A stretch of 64,000 nt of DNA from Mumia flava. GTDB taxonomy: Bacteria > Actinomycetota > Actinomycetes > Propionibacteriales > Nocardioidaceae. This document shows, in pieces, positions 46,366 to 55,677 of this stretch; within the stretch, counting starts at the first letter, position 1; each line of letters begins with the position of its first letter. The notes beneath the pieces were generated by a model, which did no database searches, had not been told where the DNA came from, and was given only the letters and a program-made list of their open reading frames with translations. Position numbers and translations under genes: made by a program. Where the stretch lies: positions 62,001 through 126,000 of the forward strand of contig NZ_PGEZ01000001.1 of NCBI RefSeq assembly GCF_002797495.1, given 5' to 3'.

Positions 46366-47499
46366 TCAGCCCACCTCGTACGAGTGCACCAGCTCGACCA
46401 GGCGTGCCAGTGCGTCCGGGTCGGTCGCCGGAAGCACTCCGTGGCCGAGGTTGAAGACGTGCCCGCGCGCCGAGCGCCCCGCCTCCAGCACGGCCCGCGC
46501 CTTCGCCTCGATCACGTCCTGCGGGGCGAACAGCACCGTCGGATCCAGGTTGCCCTGCACGCTGCGTCCCTTCCCGACCCGCTCGATCCCCTCGGCCAGG
46601 TCGACCCGCCAGTCGACGCCGACCACGTCCGCGCCCGCATCGGCCATCTCGCCGAGCAGCTCGCCGGTGCCGACGCCGAAGTGGATCCGCGGCACTCCGA
46701 GGTCCGCGACCGAGGACAGGACCTTGGCGGCGTACGGCTTCACGTAGCGGACGTAGTCCGCGCGCGACAGCGTGCCGACCCACGAGTCGAACAGCTGGAC
46801 CGCCCGCGCCCCCGCGTCGACCTGGACCCGCAGGAAGGCCGCCGCGATGTCGGCGAGGCGGCTCATCAGCGCGTCCCACGCGTCCGGCGCCGAGTACATC
46901 AGCTCCTTGGTGAGCCGGTGGTCCCGCGATGGGCCGCCTTCGACGAGGTAGGAGGCGAGGGTGAACGGAGCGCCGGCGAAGCCGATTAGCGGGGTGTCGC
47001 CGAGCTCGGAGACCAGACCGCGGACGGCCTCCGTGACGTAGCGGACGTCGTCGGGCTCGAGCGCGCGCAGGCGCTTCTCCGCCGCCTTGCGCGTGCGGAT
47101 CGGCTCGTCCACGACCGGCCCGGTGCCGGGCACGATGTCGAGGTCGACACCGACGGCCTTGAGCGGCACGACGATGTCGGAGTAGAAGATGGCGGCGTCC
47201 ACGCCGTATCGACGGACCGGCTGCATCGTGATCTCGACGACCATCTCCGGTCGCGTGCACGACTCGAGCATCGGGACGCCCTCGCGGACCTTGCGGTACT
47301 CCGGCAGCGACCGCCCGGCCTGCCGCATGAACCAGACCGGGACGTGGTCGACCTTCTCGCCGCGACAGGCGGCCAGGAAGGCGGACGTCGTCCCGCCCGC
47401 CTGCGGGGAGGCCGTGCCGCCCGGTCGCTCCTCGGTCGGCTTCTCGGTCGGCTTCTCGGTCGGCTTGTCGCTCGGCTTGTCCGTCGGCTTCGCACTCAC
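46366..47499 (-). CDS. hemE: uroporphyrinogen decarboxylase with repeated KPT-rich N-terminus
   Basis: Converts uroporphyrinogen III to coproporphyrinogen [20 protein letters not shown] is the active-site motif, followed by FYSDIVVPL and [17 protein letters not shown]. About 35 extra residues precede the usual start: a [20 protein letters not shown] run coded by 12-base repeats (about 47429-47490). The GTG at 47497-47499 is the only upstream start with a good site (GGGAGG), so the extension is probably translated. First gene of the haem operon. Confidence 0.94.
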   Translation of the reverse strand: MSAKPTDKPSDKPTEKPTEKPTEERPGGTASPQAGGTTSAFLAACRGEKVDHVPVWFMRQAGRSLPEYRKVREGVPMLESCTRPEMVVEITMQPVRRYGVDAAIFYSDIVVPLKAVGVDLDIVPGTGPVVDEPIRTRKAAEKRLRALEPDDVRYVTEAVRGLVSELGDTPLIGFAGAPFTLASYLVEGGPSRDHRLTKELMYSAPDAWDALMSRLADIAAAFLRVQVDAGARAVQLFDSWVGTLSRADYVRYVKPYAAKVLSSVADLGVPRIHFGVGTGELLGEMADAGADVVGVDWRVDLAEGIERVGKGRSVQGNLDPTVLFAPQDVIEAKARAVLEAGRSARGHVFNLGHGVLPATDPDALARLVELVHSYEVG

Positions 47500-47569
47500 C
47501 CCCCGATCCTCCCAGGTCGCGCGGCGCGTCGCCGCCGCAGGTCCGCGCGATCACGCATAGTGTGGCGGC

Positions 47570-48166
47570 ATGGCAGCGCGCGACGAGCTCGACGGTTCGC
47601 CGTCGGTGTTCAACGACGCCGTGGCCCGGCTGCACGAGGCCACGCTGCGTCCCGAGGTGCTGCCCGAGGACCTGCCACCGCCGCGGCGGATCGCGCCGTA
47701 CGCCTTCGCGCAGGCTGCCGAGGTCGTCGTCGGCGGCGACGAGGTCGGCACCGGTCGCCTCGTCCTGCTGCACGATCCCGACGGCAACGACAGCTGGGAG
47801 GGCACGTTCCGGCTGGTGATGTTCGCCCGGGCGGACCTCGACTCCGAGATGGCCAGCGACCCGGTGATGGCCGGGGTGGGCTGGAGCTGGCTCGTCGAGG
47901 CGCTCGAGTCGGCCGGCGCCACCTACGTGGCGCCGAGCGGGAGCGTCACCCTGGTGCGGACCGAGGGGTTCGGCGGGATGGCCGACGACGGCTCGAACGC
48001 CCAGCTGGAGATCCGGGCCTCGTGGACCCCCACCGACGCGCCCGACCTCGGGCCGCACGCCAGCGCCTGGTCGGAGCTGCTGTGCATGGTCTCCGGGCTT
48101 CCCCCGCTCGCGCCCGGGGTGCTCGCCCTGCCGACCCGAGGGCGTGAGAGGCGCAGGCAGCGGTGA
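47570..48166 (+). CDS. DUF3000 family protein
   Basis: A 198-residue actinobacterial protein of unknown function. FNDAVARLHEATLRPEV, RIAPYAFAQAAEV, FRLVMFARADLDSEMASDPV and VGWSWLVEALE are typical of DUF3000. The ATG at 47570 is eight bases after CATAGT (47556-47561), suggesting a leaderless start. It overlaps the RNase D gene by four bases, and the hemE-DUF3000-rnd arrangement is widespread in actinobacteria, from memory. Confidence 0.88.
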   Translation: MAARDELDGSPSVFNDAVARLHEATLRPEVLPEDLPPPRRIAPYAFAQAAEVVVGGDEVGTGRLVLLHDPDGNDSWEGTFRLVMFARADLDSEMASDPVMAGVGWSWLVEALESAGATYVAPSGSVTLVRTEGFGGMADDGSNAQLEIRASWTPTDAPDLGPHASAWSELLCMVSGLPPLAPGVLALPTRGRERRRQR

Positions 48167-49386
48167 CCCAGACGCCCGCCGACGGGGACGGTCTGGCCCC
48201 GCTCGTGCTCGCGGACCCGCTCCCCGCCGTCGTCGACACCCCTGAGGCGCTCGCCGGCGTGGTCGCCGCCGTCGCTGCCGGGTCGGGGCCGATCGCGCTC
48301 GACGCCGAGCGGGCGTCCGGCTACCGCTACTCCCAGCGCGCGTACCTGATCCAGCTCCGCCGCGAGGGTGCGGGCACCGCCCTGGTCGACCCGGTGGCGT
48401 TCGCCGACCTCACCGACCTCGACACCGCGATCGGCGAGTCGGAGTGGATCCTGCACGCCGCGACCCAGGACCTCCCGTCGCTGGCGGAGGTCGGGCTGCG
48501 TCCGCGTGCGCTGTTCGACACCGAGCTCGCCGGTCGGCTGCTGAACCTTCCGAAGGTCGGTCTGGCCGCGCTCGTCCAGGAGGTGCTCGGAGCGAGCCTG
48601 GCCAAGGAGCACTCGGCCGCCGACTGGTCCCGCCGTCCCCTTCCCGAGCCGTGGCTGCTCTACGCAGCGCTCGACGTGGAGCCGCTGGTGGAGATCCGAG
48701 ACGAGCTGGAGCGCCGTCTCGACGACGCCGGGAAGCTGGAGTGGGCGCGCGAGGAGTTCGAGGCGCTGCTGTCGTTCACCGGCCCCCCGAGGCGCGCGCA
48801 CCCGTGGCGACGAACCTCCGGGATCCACAAGGTCCGCGGCGGACGTCGCCTCGCGTACGTCCGCGAGCTCTGGGAGCAGCGCGACGCGATCGCCCGGGAG
48901 CGCGACATCACCCCCGGCCGCGTGCTGCCGGACTCCACGATCGTCGAGATCGCCAAGGCCACGCCCACCACGCGCCAGGCCCTGCGGGACCTCCCTGCGA
49001 TGCGGGGACGCGGCGCGCGACGGCACCTCGACGCATGGACGGAGGCCGTCGTACGCGCCGGGGAGCTCGGCGACGCGGACCTCCCCTCGACCGCTCCCGA
49101 CGTCGACACGCTTCCGCCGGCGCGCGCCTGGAGCGAGCGGAACCCGGAGGCGGCGGCCCGCCTGACCGCGTACCGTGCGACGCTGACCCGGCTCGCCGAG
49201 GAGCACGACCTGCCGCTGGAGAACCTGCTCACCCCCGAGCTCGTCCGCCGTCTGGCCTGGGACGACCCGGTGCCCGCCGAGCCCGACGCGATCGCCGAGC
49301 ACCTGCTCGCTCGCGGCGCACGCCGCTGGCAGGTGGGTCTCACGGCGCCCGGTCTCGCCGCCGCTCGCTCCGGTCTCGACGCGTAG
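48163..49386 (+). CDS. rnd: ribonuclease D (3'-5' exonuclease with HRDC domain)
   Basis: A 407-residue DEDDy exoribonuclease. Exo I is IALDAERASGYRYSQ, Exo II HAATQDLPSL and Exo III LLYAALDVEPL; an HRDC-like helical domain follows (RELWEQRDAIARERDI, LPDSTIVEIAKATPTT). Acts on tRNA and other stable RNA 3' ends. GTG start at 48163 forms GTGA with the DUF3000 stop. Confidence 0.93.
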   Translation: MTQTPADGDGLAPLVLADPLPAVVDTPEALAGVVAAVAAGSGPIALDAERASGYRYSQRAYLIQLRREGAGTALVDPVAFADLTDLDTAIGESEWILHAATQDLPSLAEVGLRPRALFDTELAGRLLNLPKVGLAALVQEVLGASLAKEHSAADWSRRPLPEPWLLYAALDVEPLVEIRDELERRLDDAGKLEWAREEFEALLSFTGPPRRAHPWRRTSGIHKVRGGRRLAYVRELWEQRDAIARERDITPGRVLPDSTIVEIAKATPTTRQALRDLPAMRGRGARRHLDAWTEAVVRAGELGDADLPSTAPDVDTLPPARAWSERNPEAAARLTAYRATLTRLAEEHDLPLENLLTPELVRRLAWDDPVPAEPDAIAEHLLARGARRWQVGLTAPGLAAARSGLDA

Positions 49387-49395
49387 GCTGAGCCG

Positions 49396-49995
49396 ATGGC
49401 CGACTTCTCGAAGCCGCTGCCCAGCGGGCCCGAGCTGTTCGAGGCACGCGCCGGGACGGACGACCCGGTCGCGCGGGCCGAGGCGGGGGCGCGGGTCGCG
49501 ACGCTGCTCGTGCGCGGGACCCGGGACGCGCACGACGAGGGCGCCGTCGAGCGGATCGTCGCCCTCGCCGACGACCAGGGGCTGGACCTGCTCGCCGAGC
49601 TGTGGGCCGGCGCGCCGTCGGACTCCCTGGCCGGCGTTCTCTGGCGGCTGTACGTGCTGCGGACCTGGGTGCGGCGCGACCCGGCGACCGCCGCGTCCGA
49701 GTTCGACGCGGGACGCCGGCTGGTCCCGGTCGCCGAGGTGGTCGCCGGCGTGGTCGACCCGCCCGGACCGACCGAGGTCGTCGCCCTGGTCGACCAGGTC
49801 CTGCGCGGCGTGGTCACCGGCGACCTCGCGGACACGCTCGACCGGGCCGCGGCCTTCGCCGCGATCGTCGGTGTCGGGCGCGCCGCCGCGGGCGACGGCG
49901 GTCCGGCCGAGGCGACCAGTGCGGCGCGCCTGTCCGACACCGCCGCGGCGCTCGAGCGGGCGGCCGCCGCCGAGCGCCTGGGCGAGCTGCACTGA
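49396..49995 (+). CDS. helical protein of unknown function
   Basis: A 199-residue mainly alpha-helical protein (GARVATLLVRGTRDAHDEGAV, LAGVLWRLYVLRTWVRRDP, VVALVDQVLRGVVTGDLADT). It is Ala/Val-rich without transmembrane segments long enough to be certain. The ATG at 49396 sits six bases after TAGGCT (49384-49389), a leaderless arrangement identical to msrB. The family is not recognised; similar genes occur near rnd in other actinobacteria, but I cannot name one. Confidence 0.78.
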   Translation: MADFSKPLPSGPELFEARAGTDDPVARAEAGARVATLLVRGTRDAHDEGAVERIVALADDQGLDLLAELWAGAPSDSLAGVLWRLYVLRTWVRRDPATAASEFDAGRRLVPVAEVVAGVVDPPGPTEVVALVDQVLRGVVTGDLADTLDRAAAFAAIVGVGRAAAGDGGPAEATSAARLSDTAAALERAAAAERLGELH

Positions 49996-50238
49996 CCGCC
50001 GCGGGGCGCCGTACGGCCGGGTGGGTGTCACGGCGGTCGTCGACGAGGTCACACCCGCGCTCGTTTCGCCGAATCCGCCAACCGGGCTAGGCTGGTCACC
50101 GCGCCGGGCTGCGGTAGCCCCGGGTCCCAACATCAGCCGCTACGAGCGGCCACGCGCCGTGAGGCGCTCCCAGCCCGGCGCACCAGCTCCCCCGACGCGC
50201 CACGAGCGGAACGGGCCGGTCTCGGGGATGATCGCGAC

Positions 50239-51600
50239 ATGGCTGAGCAGACCGAGGTCGACGTCGTCGTGATCGGCACCGGACCGGGTGGGGAGGCGGC
50301 CGCCGGCGCGCTGGCGGAGGCGGGACTCGCCGTGCTGGCGGTCGAGAAGCACCTGGTCGGCGGCGAGTGCCCGTACTACGGTTGCATCCCCTCGAAGACC
50401 CTGATCCGTTCCGCGGACCTGGTCGCCGAGGCCCGGCGCGCCGACGGTGTCGGGGGCACCGTCGACGTCCGCCCCGACTTCGCCCTCGCCCACGACCGGG
50501 TGCGGACGATCACGGCCGACTGGGACGACTCCGCGGCCGTCGAACGGCTGGAGCGGCAGGGCGTCACCGTGGTGCGTGGGACGGGCCGCCTGCTCGGCGA
50601 GCGGCGCGTCGACGTGAACGGGACGACCGTCACGGCCCGCCGGGGGGTCCTGCTGGACGTCGGCACCCGGGCCGTCCCTCCCCCGATCGACGGCCTCGCC
50701 GACGTGCCGTACTGGTCCAACGCCGACGTCCTGCGCAACCCGGACCTGCCCGGGTCGATGATCGTGATCGGTGGTGGGCCGATCGGCGTCGAGATCGCGC
50801 AGGCCTACGCCCGGTTCGGGTGCGAGGTGAGCGTCGTCGAGGTCGGCCCGCGCCTCGTGGCCGTCGAGGAGCCGGAGGCCTCCCGCGTGGTCACCGACGC
50901 GCTCGAGGCCGACGGCGTCCGGGTGTGCGCCGACGCGACGATCAGCTCGGTCGCCTTCGACGAGGACCGGTTCACCGTGCGGCTCGCCGACGGGGAGCTC
51001 CGCGCGGAGCGGCTGCTGGTCGCCGCCGGGCGCCGCCCGAACACCGCGGAGCTGGGCCTCGAGCACGTCTCGGTCCGGCTGACCGACGCCGGATACGTCG
51101 AGACCGACGAGCACCAGCGCGCCGGGAACGGCCTGTGGGCGATCGGCGACGTCACCGGCAAGGGCGGGTTCACGCACGTGTCGATGTACCAGTCCGACAT
51201 CGCGGTCGCGAGCATCCTGGGCCGCTCCGGTCCCGGCGCCTCGTACCGCGCCCTGCCGCGTGTCACCTTCACCGACCCCGAGCTCGGCGCCGTCGGGCTG
51301 ACCGAGTCGCAGGCCCGCGACCGCGGCATCGACGTCCGCGTCGCCACCACCGACCTGAGCGCGTCGTCGCGCGGAGCAACCTACGGGCCGGGCGCGGCGG
51401 GCCTGATCAAGATCATCGCCGACGCGGGGTCGGGCGAGGTCGTCGGCGGTACGGCGGTGGGCCCGGCCGGCGGTGAGATCCTCGGCGCGCTGACCGTGGC
51501 GGTGCGGGCCCGGGTGACCGTCGACGACCTGCGCCACACGATGCTGGCGTACCCGACGTTCCACCGGGCGATCACCTCGGCGCTCCCCGACCTGGGCTGA
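50239..51600 (+). CDS. NAD(P)/FAD disulfide oxidoreductase-like flavoprotein
   Basis: A 453-residue class I pyridine nucleotide-disulfide oxidoreductase. It has the FAD motif VIGTGPGGEAA, the redox pair in GGECPYYGCIPSK, the NAD motif IGGGPIGVE, the second FAD motif LWAIGDVTG and a dimerisation domain. Unlike dihydrolipoamide dehydrogenase, the C-terminal catalytic His-Glu pair is not clear (AYPTFHRAI instead of HAHPT-x-SE), so the substrate is open: mercuric-reductase-like or quinone-type activity are alternatives. ATG at 50239, six bases after GATGAT. The preceding 240 bases hold only a TAGGCT (50088-50093) of uncertain meaning. Confidence 0.88.
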   Translation: MAEQTEVDVVVIGTGPGGEAAAGALAEAGLAVLAVEKHLVGGECPYYGCIPSKTLIRSADLVAEARRADGVGGTVDVRPDFALAHDRVRTITADWDDSAAVERLERQGVTVVRGTGRLLGERRVDVNGTTVTARRGVLLDVGTRAVPPPIDGLADVPYWSNADVLRNPDLPGSMIVIGGGPIGVEIAQAYARFGCEVSVVEVGPRLVAVEEPEASRVVTDALEADGVRVCADATISSVAFDEDRFTVRLADGELRAERLLVAAGRRPNTAELGLEHVSVRLTDAGYVETDEHQRAGNGLWAIGDVTGKGGFTHVSMYQSDIAVASILGRSGPGASYRALPRVTFTDPELGAVGLTESQARDRGIDVRVATTDLSASSRGATYGPGAAGLIKIIADAGSGEVVGGTAVGPAGGEILGALTVAVRARVTVDDLRHTMLAYPTFHRAITSALPDLG

Positions 51601-51650
51601 GCGGCGTGGACCCGCCCCGACGCGGGGCACGCGACGGTTACACTGCGGCA

Positions 51651-52043
51651 ATGCCCGCCCTGCTCCCACGTCTGCGCGTCGTGCTGCTCGCCGTCGCGCT
51701 GTCGGGAGTCTTCCTGGTCGCGACGGGGGTGACGAGCGCGAGCGCGTTCGTCCGGGCCGTCGGCAGCGCCGGCGGGGCGAGCGGCGAGCGGCTGGCGTCC
51801 GGGACCTCCGGCCCCGCGCAGGGCCTCGGTGCGTCCGCCGACGAGCACGGGCCGCGTGCGCGCGCGGCCGCGGCGAGCACCCCCGACCGCGCCGACGAGG
51901 GTCTGACCCCCGGCCCGGCGACCGAGCCGGGCGGGGACGTCCCGACGGCCCCGACGGGCGCCCGCGGCGCCACCACCACTGATCCCGGCGCCCTCGACGG
52001 GGTCGACGCTCCCCCGGCGACGAGCCGGGCACCCCCGGTCTGA
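51651..52043 (+). CDS. small Ala/Pro/Gly-rich protein with N-terminal membrane helix
   Basis: A 130-residue frame: VVLLAVALSGVFLVATGVTSA gives a signal or anchor helix, and the rest is low-complexity Ala, Gly, Pro and Thr. No family recognised. The ATG at 51651 follows TACACT (51639-51644) by six bases, matching the leaderless starts of several neighbours. It precedes secDF by 65 bases. The biased composition leaves some doubt that it is a gene. Confidence 0.5.
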   Translation: MPALLPRLRVVLLAVALSGVFLVATGVTSASAFVRAVGSAGGASGERLASGTSGPAQGLGASADEHGPRARAAAASTPDRADEGLTPGPATEPGGDVPTAPTGARGATTTDPGALDGVDAPPATSRAPPV

Positions 52044-52108
52044 CGACGCGTCCGCTCCCGTCCTCCCGCCGTCGGCGGCCCCCTCGACACCACCCGGAGA
52101 GTCCTCCC

Positions 52109-54418
52109 GTGTCCAGTCCCGACTCACGCGCCCCGCTGTGGCGCGCCGTCGCCTCGCTCATCGTGCTCATCGCCGCCGGAGTCGCGGCCCTCAACAACCC
52201 CGTCAACCTCGGCCTCGACCTCGAGGGCGGCACCCAGATCGTCCTGGAGACCCAGTCGACCGACCGGGTCCAGGCCGACTCCGAGGCGACCGACCGCGCC
52301 CTCGAGGTGCTGCGGGGGCGCGTGGACGCCCTCGGTGTCGCCGAGCCCACGCTGTCGCGCTCCGGCGAGAACCGCATCATCGTGGAGCTGCCCGGGGTCC
52401 AGGACCCGCGCAAGGCCGCCGAGGTGATCGGTCAGACCGCCCAGCTCGAGTTCCACAACGTCGTCGGCCCGGCCGGCGAGAACGCCGAGCCGGGCGACAA
52501 CCAGCAGGTCGTCGACGACGAGGACGGCAACCCGATCCTGGTCGGACCGCCGCTGCTCGACGGCAACGGCATCGACGACGCGTCCTTCGGGCAGCCGCAG
52601 GACTCGATCGGCCAGTGGGTCGTCGACGTCGACTTCAACGACGAGGGCACCCCCGGCTGGCAGGAGCTCGTCAGCCAGGCGTGCGCCAACGAGGCCGGCG
52701 GGTCCCGGATCGCGATCATGCTCGACGGCGACGTGATCAGCTCGCCGCAGGTCCAGCCCGGCCTGTGCAGCAACCCCGGGTCGAGCACGCAGATCACCGG
52801 TGACTTCAGCCAGGCCGAGGCCGAGGACCTGTCCGTCCTCATCAAGGGCGGCGCGCTCCCGGTGCCGGTCGAGGTGATCGAGCAGCGCACGATCGGCGCC
52901 ACCCTCGGCGACGCGGCGATCGCCGCGTCCTTCGAGGCCGGTCTGATCGGCCTCGCGCTGACCGCGATCTACATCCTCTTCGTCTACCGCCTCGTCGGCA
53001 TGATGGCGACCCTGGCGCTCGCCGCGTACACCCTGCTGGCGTACGGCATGCTCGTCTGGCTGGGGGCGACGCTCACCCTCCCGGGTCTGGCCGGGTTCGT
53101 GCTGGCGATCGGTCTGGCGATCGACGCGAACGTGCTGGTCTTCGAGCGAGCGCGCGAGGAGTACATCCGACGACGCGGCGAAGGGCTCGGCCGCGCTCTC
53201 GACACCGGCTACAACAAGGCGTGGTCGGCGATCATCGACTCCAACGTCACCACGCTGATCGCCGCGGCGCTCCTGTTCTTCTTCGCCTCCGGCTCGGTGC
53301 GGGGCTTCGGCGTCACGCTGTCGATCGGCACGATCGCGTCGATGATGTCGGCGCTCGTGATCGCGCGCGTCCTGACCGACTGGCTGGTCCGCCGCTCGTT
53401 CGTCAAGAACCGTCCGGCGGTGTCCGGGATCGCGGGCGACGGGTCGTTCCGACGGTGGCTCGCGACGAACGGCCCGGACCTGATGCGTCGCGCCGGCACC
53501 TGGGTCACGGTCGCGGTGATCGCGCTCGTGGTGGCGGTCGGCGGCCTCGTGATCCGCGGTCTCGACCTCGGCATCGACTTCACCGGCGGACGGCTGCTCG
53601 AGTACTCCACGACGCAGACGATCAGCGCGGACGACGCGCGCGACGTGGTCGCGGACGCCGGCTTCCCGCAGGCGGTCGTCCAGGAGTCGAGCAGCGACAC
53701 CGGCAACGAGCACGACATCACGGTCCGGGTCGGGCAGATCTCCGACGACGAGGCGGTCCAGATCGAGCAGGCGCTCGCCGACGCCGCCGGCGGCGCGACG
53801 AAGGAGCGCGACGAGCTGGTCGGGCCGAGCCTCGGCGACGAGCTGCGCAACAAGGCGATCACGGCGTTCGTGATCGCGATCGCGGCGCAGATGATCTATC
53901 TGGCGTTCCGGTTCCGGTGGACGTTCGCGACCGGCGCCGTGCTGTCGCTGGCGTTCGTCGTGCTCATGGTCGTCGGGTTCTTCGCCTGGACCGGTCTCCC
54001 GGTCGACAGCGTGTTCCTGGCGGCGATCCTGTCGATCATCGGTCTGGCGATCAACGACACGATCGTCGTCTTCGACCGGATCCGTGAGGAGCTACGCAAC
54101 CGCGACGGGACCGGGTCGGTGAGAACGACCTTCAACGACGCGATCCTCCAGACGTTCCCCCGCACGATCAACACCAGCCTCAGCACGATCTTCGTGCTCG
54201 CGGCCCTGGCCGTGCTCGGTGGCGACACGCTCAAGCCGTTCGCGATCGCGCTGCTGCTCGGCATGATCATCGGTGTCTACGCGACCACGCTCGTGGCGTC
54301 GCCGATCGCGGTCATGCTCGAGGAGCGGTTCCGCCCACGCGAGGGCAAGGACGTCCTCGCGGCCGCCGACCCGTACGCCGACGTGCCCGCAGGTGGCCGG
54401 GAGACCGGCACGCTCTGA
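52109..54418 (+). CDS. secDF: fused protein-export membrane protein SecDF
   Basis: Uses the proton gradient to pull proteins through the Sec channel. The 769-residue protein joins SecD (TM1, NLGLDLEGGTQIVLE, P1 domain, GDVISSPQVQPG, helices with LGATLTLPGLAGFVLAIGLAIDANVLVFERAREE) to SecF (LGIDFTGGRLLEYS, SLGDELRNKAITAF, IIGLAINDTIVVFDRIREE, RTINTSLSTIFVLAALA). About twelve membrane helices are expected. In most actinobacteria secD and secF are separate and follow yajC; here the gene is a single frame and lies about 37 kb from yajC. GTG start at 52109. Confidence 0.95.
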   Translation: MSSPDSRAPLWRAVASLIVLIAAGVAALNNPVNLGLDLEGGTQIVLETQSTDRVQADSEATDRALEVLRGRVDALGVAEPTLSRSGENRIIVELPGVQDPRKAAEVIGQTAQLEFHNVVGPAGENAEPGDNQQVVDDEDGNPILVGPPLLDGNGIDDASFGQPQDSIGQWVVDVDFNDEGTPGWQELVSQACANEAGGSRIAIMLDGDVISSPQVQPGLCSNPGSSTQITGDFSQAEAEDLSVLIKGGALPVPVEVIEQRTIGATLGDAAIAASFEAGLIGLALTAIYILFVYRLVGMMATLALAAYTLLAYGMLVWLGATLTLPGLAGFVLAIGLAIDANVLVFERAREEYIRRRGEGLGRALDTGYNKAWSAIIDSNVTTLIAAALLFFFASGSVRGFGVTLSIGTIASMMSALVIARVLTDWLVRRSFVKNRPAVSGIAGDGSFRRWLATNGPDLMRRAGTWVTVAVIALVVAVGGLVIRGLDLGIDFTGGRLLEYSTTQTISADDARDVVADAGFPQAVVQESSSDTGNEHDITVRVGQISDDEAVQIEQALADAAGGATKERDELVGPSLGDELRNKAITAFVIAIAAQMIYLAFRFRWTFATGAVLSLAFVVLMVVGFFAWTGLPVDSVFLAAILSIIGLAINDTIVVFDRIREELRNRDGTGSVRTTFNDAILQTFPRTINTSLSTIFVLAALAVLGGDTLKPFAIALLLGMIIGVYATTLVASPIAVMLEERFRPREGKDVLAAADPYADVPAGGRETGTL

Positions 54419-54535
54419 CGGACGGTGGGCGCGGTCGTACGGCCGCGCCCACCTGCCTCGCCCGCGATTCGACGCGTTCCGCACCGAACTGCCTGCCGGA
54501 AAAGGTGGGGAACCCGTCACATCGGGGACGCGGCC

Positions 54536-55051
54536 TCAGAACGTGCCGGTCACCGCGCGCGAGACCGTGAAGCCTCGCCAGCTCTGGGTGTCGACGCAGG
54601 TGACGCCCGTACGTGCGCTGGTGCAGCCGAAGTCGCCGATCACGGTCGACCGGCCGTACTTCAGGACCGGCGCGTCCCCGCTGGGCGCCTTGGTCCCGCA
54701 GACGAAGCCGGCACCGCGGGCGTCGACGGCGACCGTGCGGCCCCATCGACCCTCGCACCCGGCCGGGCGCTTCGGCGGCTTGAAGGAGTGCTCGTCGATG
54801 TCGCACCGGGCCCCGGTCGTGCCGAGGCGGCACACGATGTTGCCGGACGGGCTGCTGAAGGCGGGCATCTCCTTGCCGATGCGGGGAAGCTCCGTGGAGG
54901 AGCCGTCGACCGGCTTCGGCACCGTCGGGACCGCGGTGGGCTCCTTCGACGGGCTGCCGCCCGGATCCGCCGTCGCGAGGTCGGTCGCGGATCCGCAGCC
55001 GGCCAGGACGACCAGGCCGGCCACGACGATCACCAGCTCGCGGACACGCAC
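54536..55051 (-). CDS. lipoprotein with DUF6636-like domain
   Basis: A 171-residue lipoprotein: VIVVAGLVVLAGCGSA carries the lipobox LAGC. The mature part has a Ser/Pro/Thr linker, then FSSPSGNIVCRLGTTGARCDI and further Cys pairs (GFVCGTKAP, DFGCTSARTGVTCVDT), consistent with an extracytoplasmic disulfide-rich domain (DUF6636-like, from memory). Function unknown. The GTG at 55049-55051 is chosen because AAGGAGGG lies seven bases upstream. Convergent with secDF across 117 bases. Confidence 0.82.
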   Translation of the reverse strand: MRVRELVIVVAGLVVLAGCGSATDLATADPGGSPSKEPTAVPTVPKPVDGSSTELPRIGKEMPAFSSPSGNIVCRLGTTGARCDIDEHSFKPPKRPAGCEGRWGRTVAVDARGAGFVCGTKAPSGDAPVLKYGRSTVIGDFGCTSARTGVTCVDTQSWRGFTVSRAVTGTF

Positions 55052-55157
55052 GCCGCATCCCTCCTTGCGCGGCGTTCCGGGGGCCACGCGCTCGGTCCCG
55101 GCCACTCTAGGCGACGGAGCCGAGTGACCGAACCCGGCCGAGCGGTGACGGCGCCGG

Positions 55158-55619
55158 TCAGGACGCGGTCGACGCCTGCCGCAGCATCCGGGTGACGCCG
55201 GCCTGGCCGCGCCGCATCATCACGGCGTGGTTGGCGCGGAACAGCGGCTGCAGGAACGGAGCGGACACGTTCATCCACGCCGACGTCGTGACGACCTCCT
55301 GCCGGTAGTCGAGGCGGGTACGACGGCCGTCGTCGTCCCTGACCCGCCAGCTCGCCCACCCCTCGAGGTCGCCGGCGATCTCCGCCTCCAGGTGGCCGAC
55401 GTCGTGATCGACCCGGCGGCGGTGCAGCGTCAGTCGGAGGGTGTACGGGAGGGCGGCGCGGATCGTCACGCGGGCCGTGTCCTCGTCGATCCCGACGACG
55501 CTGCGCACCTCGGGCCACCAGTGGCCGTACCGCTCGAGATCGGCCAGCACGTCGAGGGCCCGCGATCGGCCCACGGGCAGCGTCCAGCGCGCGCGGAACG
55601 AGTAGTGCTGCCCAGTCAC
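55158..55619 (-). CDS. SRPBCC (polyketide cyclase/START-like) protein
   Basis: A 153-residue helix-grip protein: SFRARWTLPVGRSRALDVLADLERYGHWWPEV is the typical SRPBCC opening, followed by alternating beta strands and a long C-terminal helix (LQPLFRANHAVMMRRGQAGV). The ligand is unknown. ATG at 55617-55619. It is 58 bases downstream of the ribokinase gene on the same strand and may share its transcript. Confidence 0.85.
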   Translation of the reverse strand: MTGQHYSFRARWTLPVGRSRALDVLADLERYGHWWPEVRSVVGIDEDTARVTIRAALPYTLRLTLHRRRVDHDVGHLEAEIAGDLEGWASWRVRDDDGRRTRLDYRQEVVTTSAWMNVSAPFLQPLFRANHAVMMRRGQAGVTRMLRQASTAS

Positions 55620-55677
55620 CCGGCCAGCCTCTCAGGCCGGACCACGCCTGCGCAGGTCTGCACGGACCGGGAGCGGG

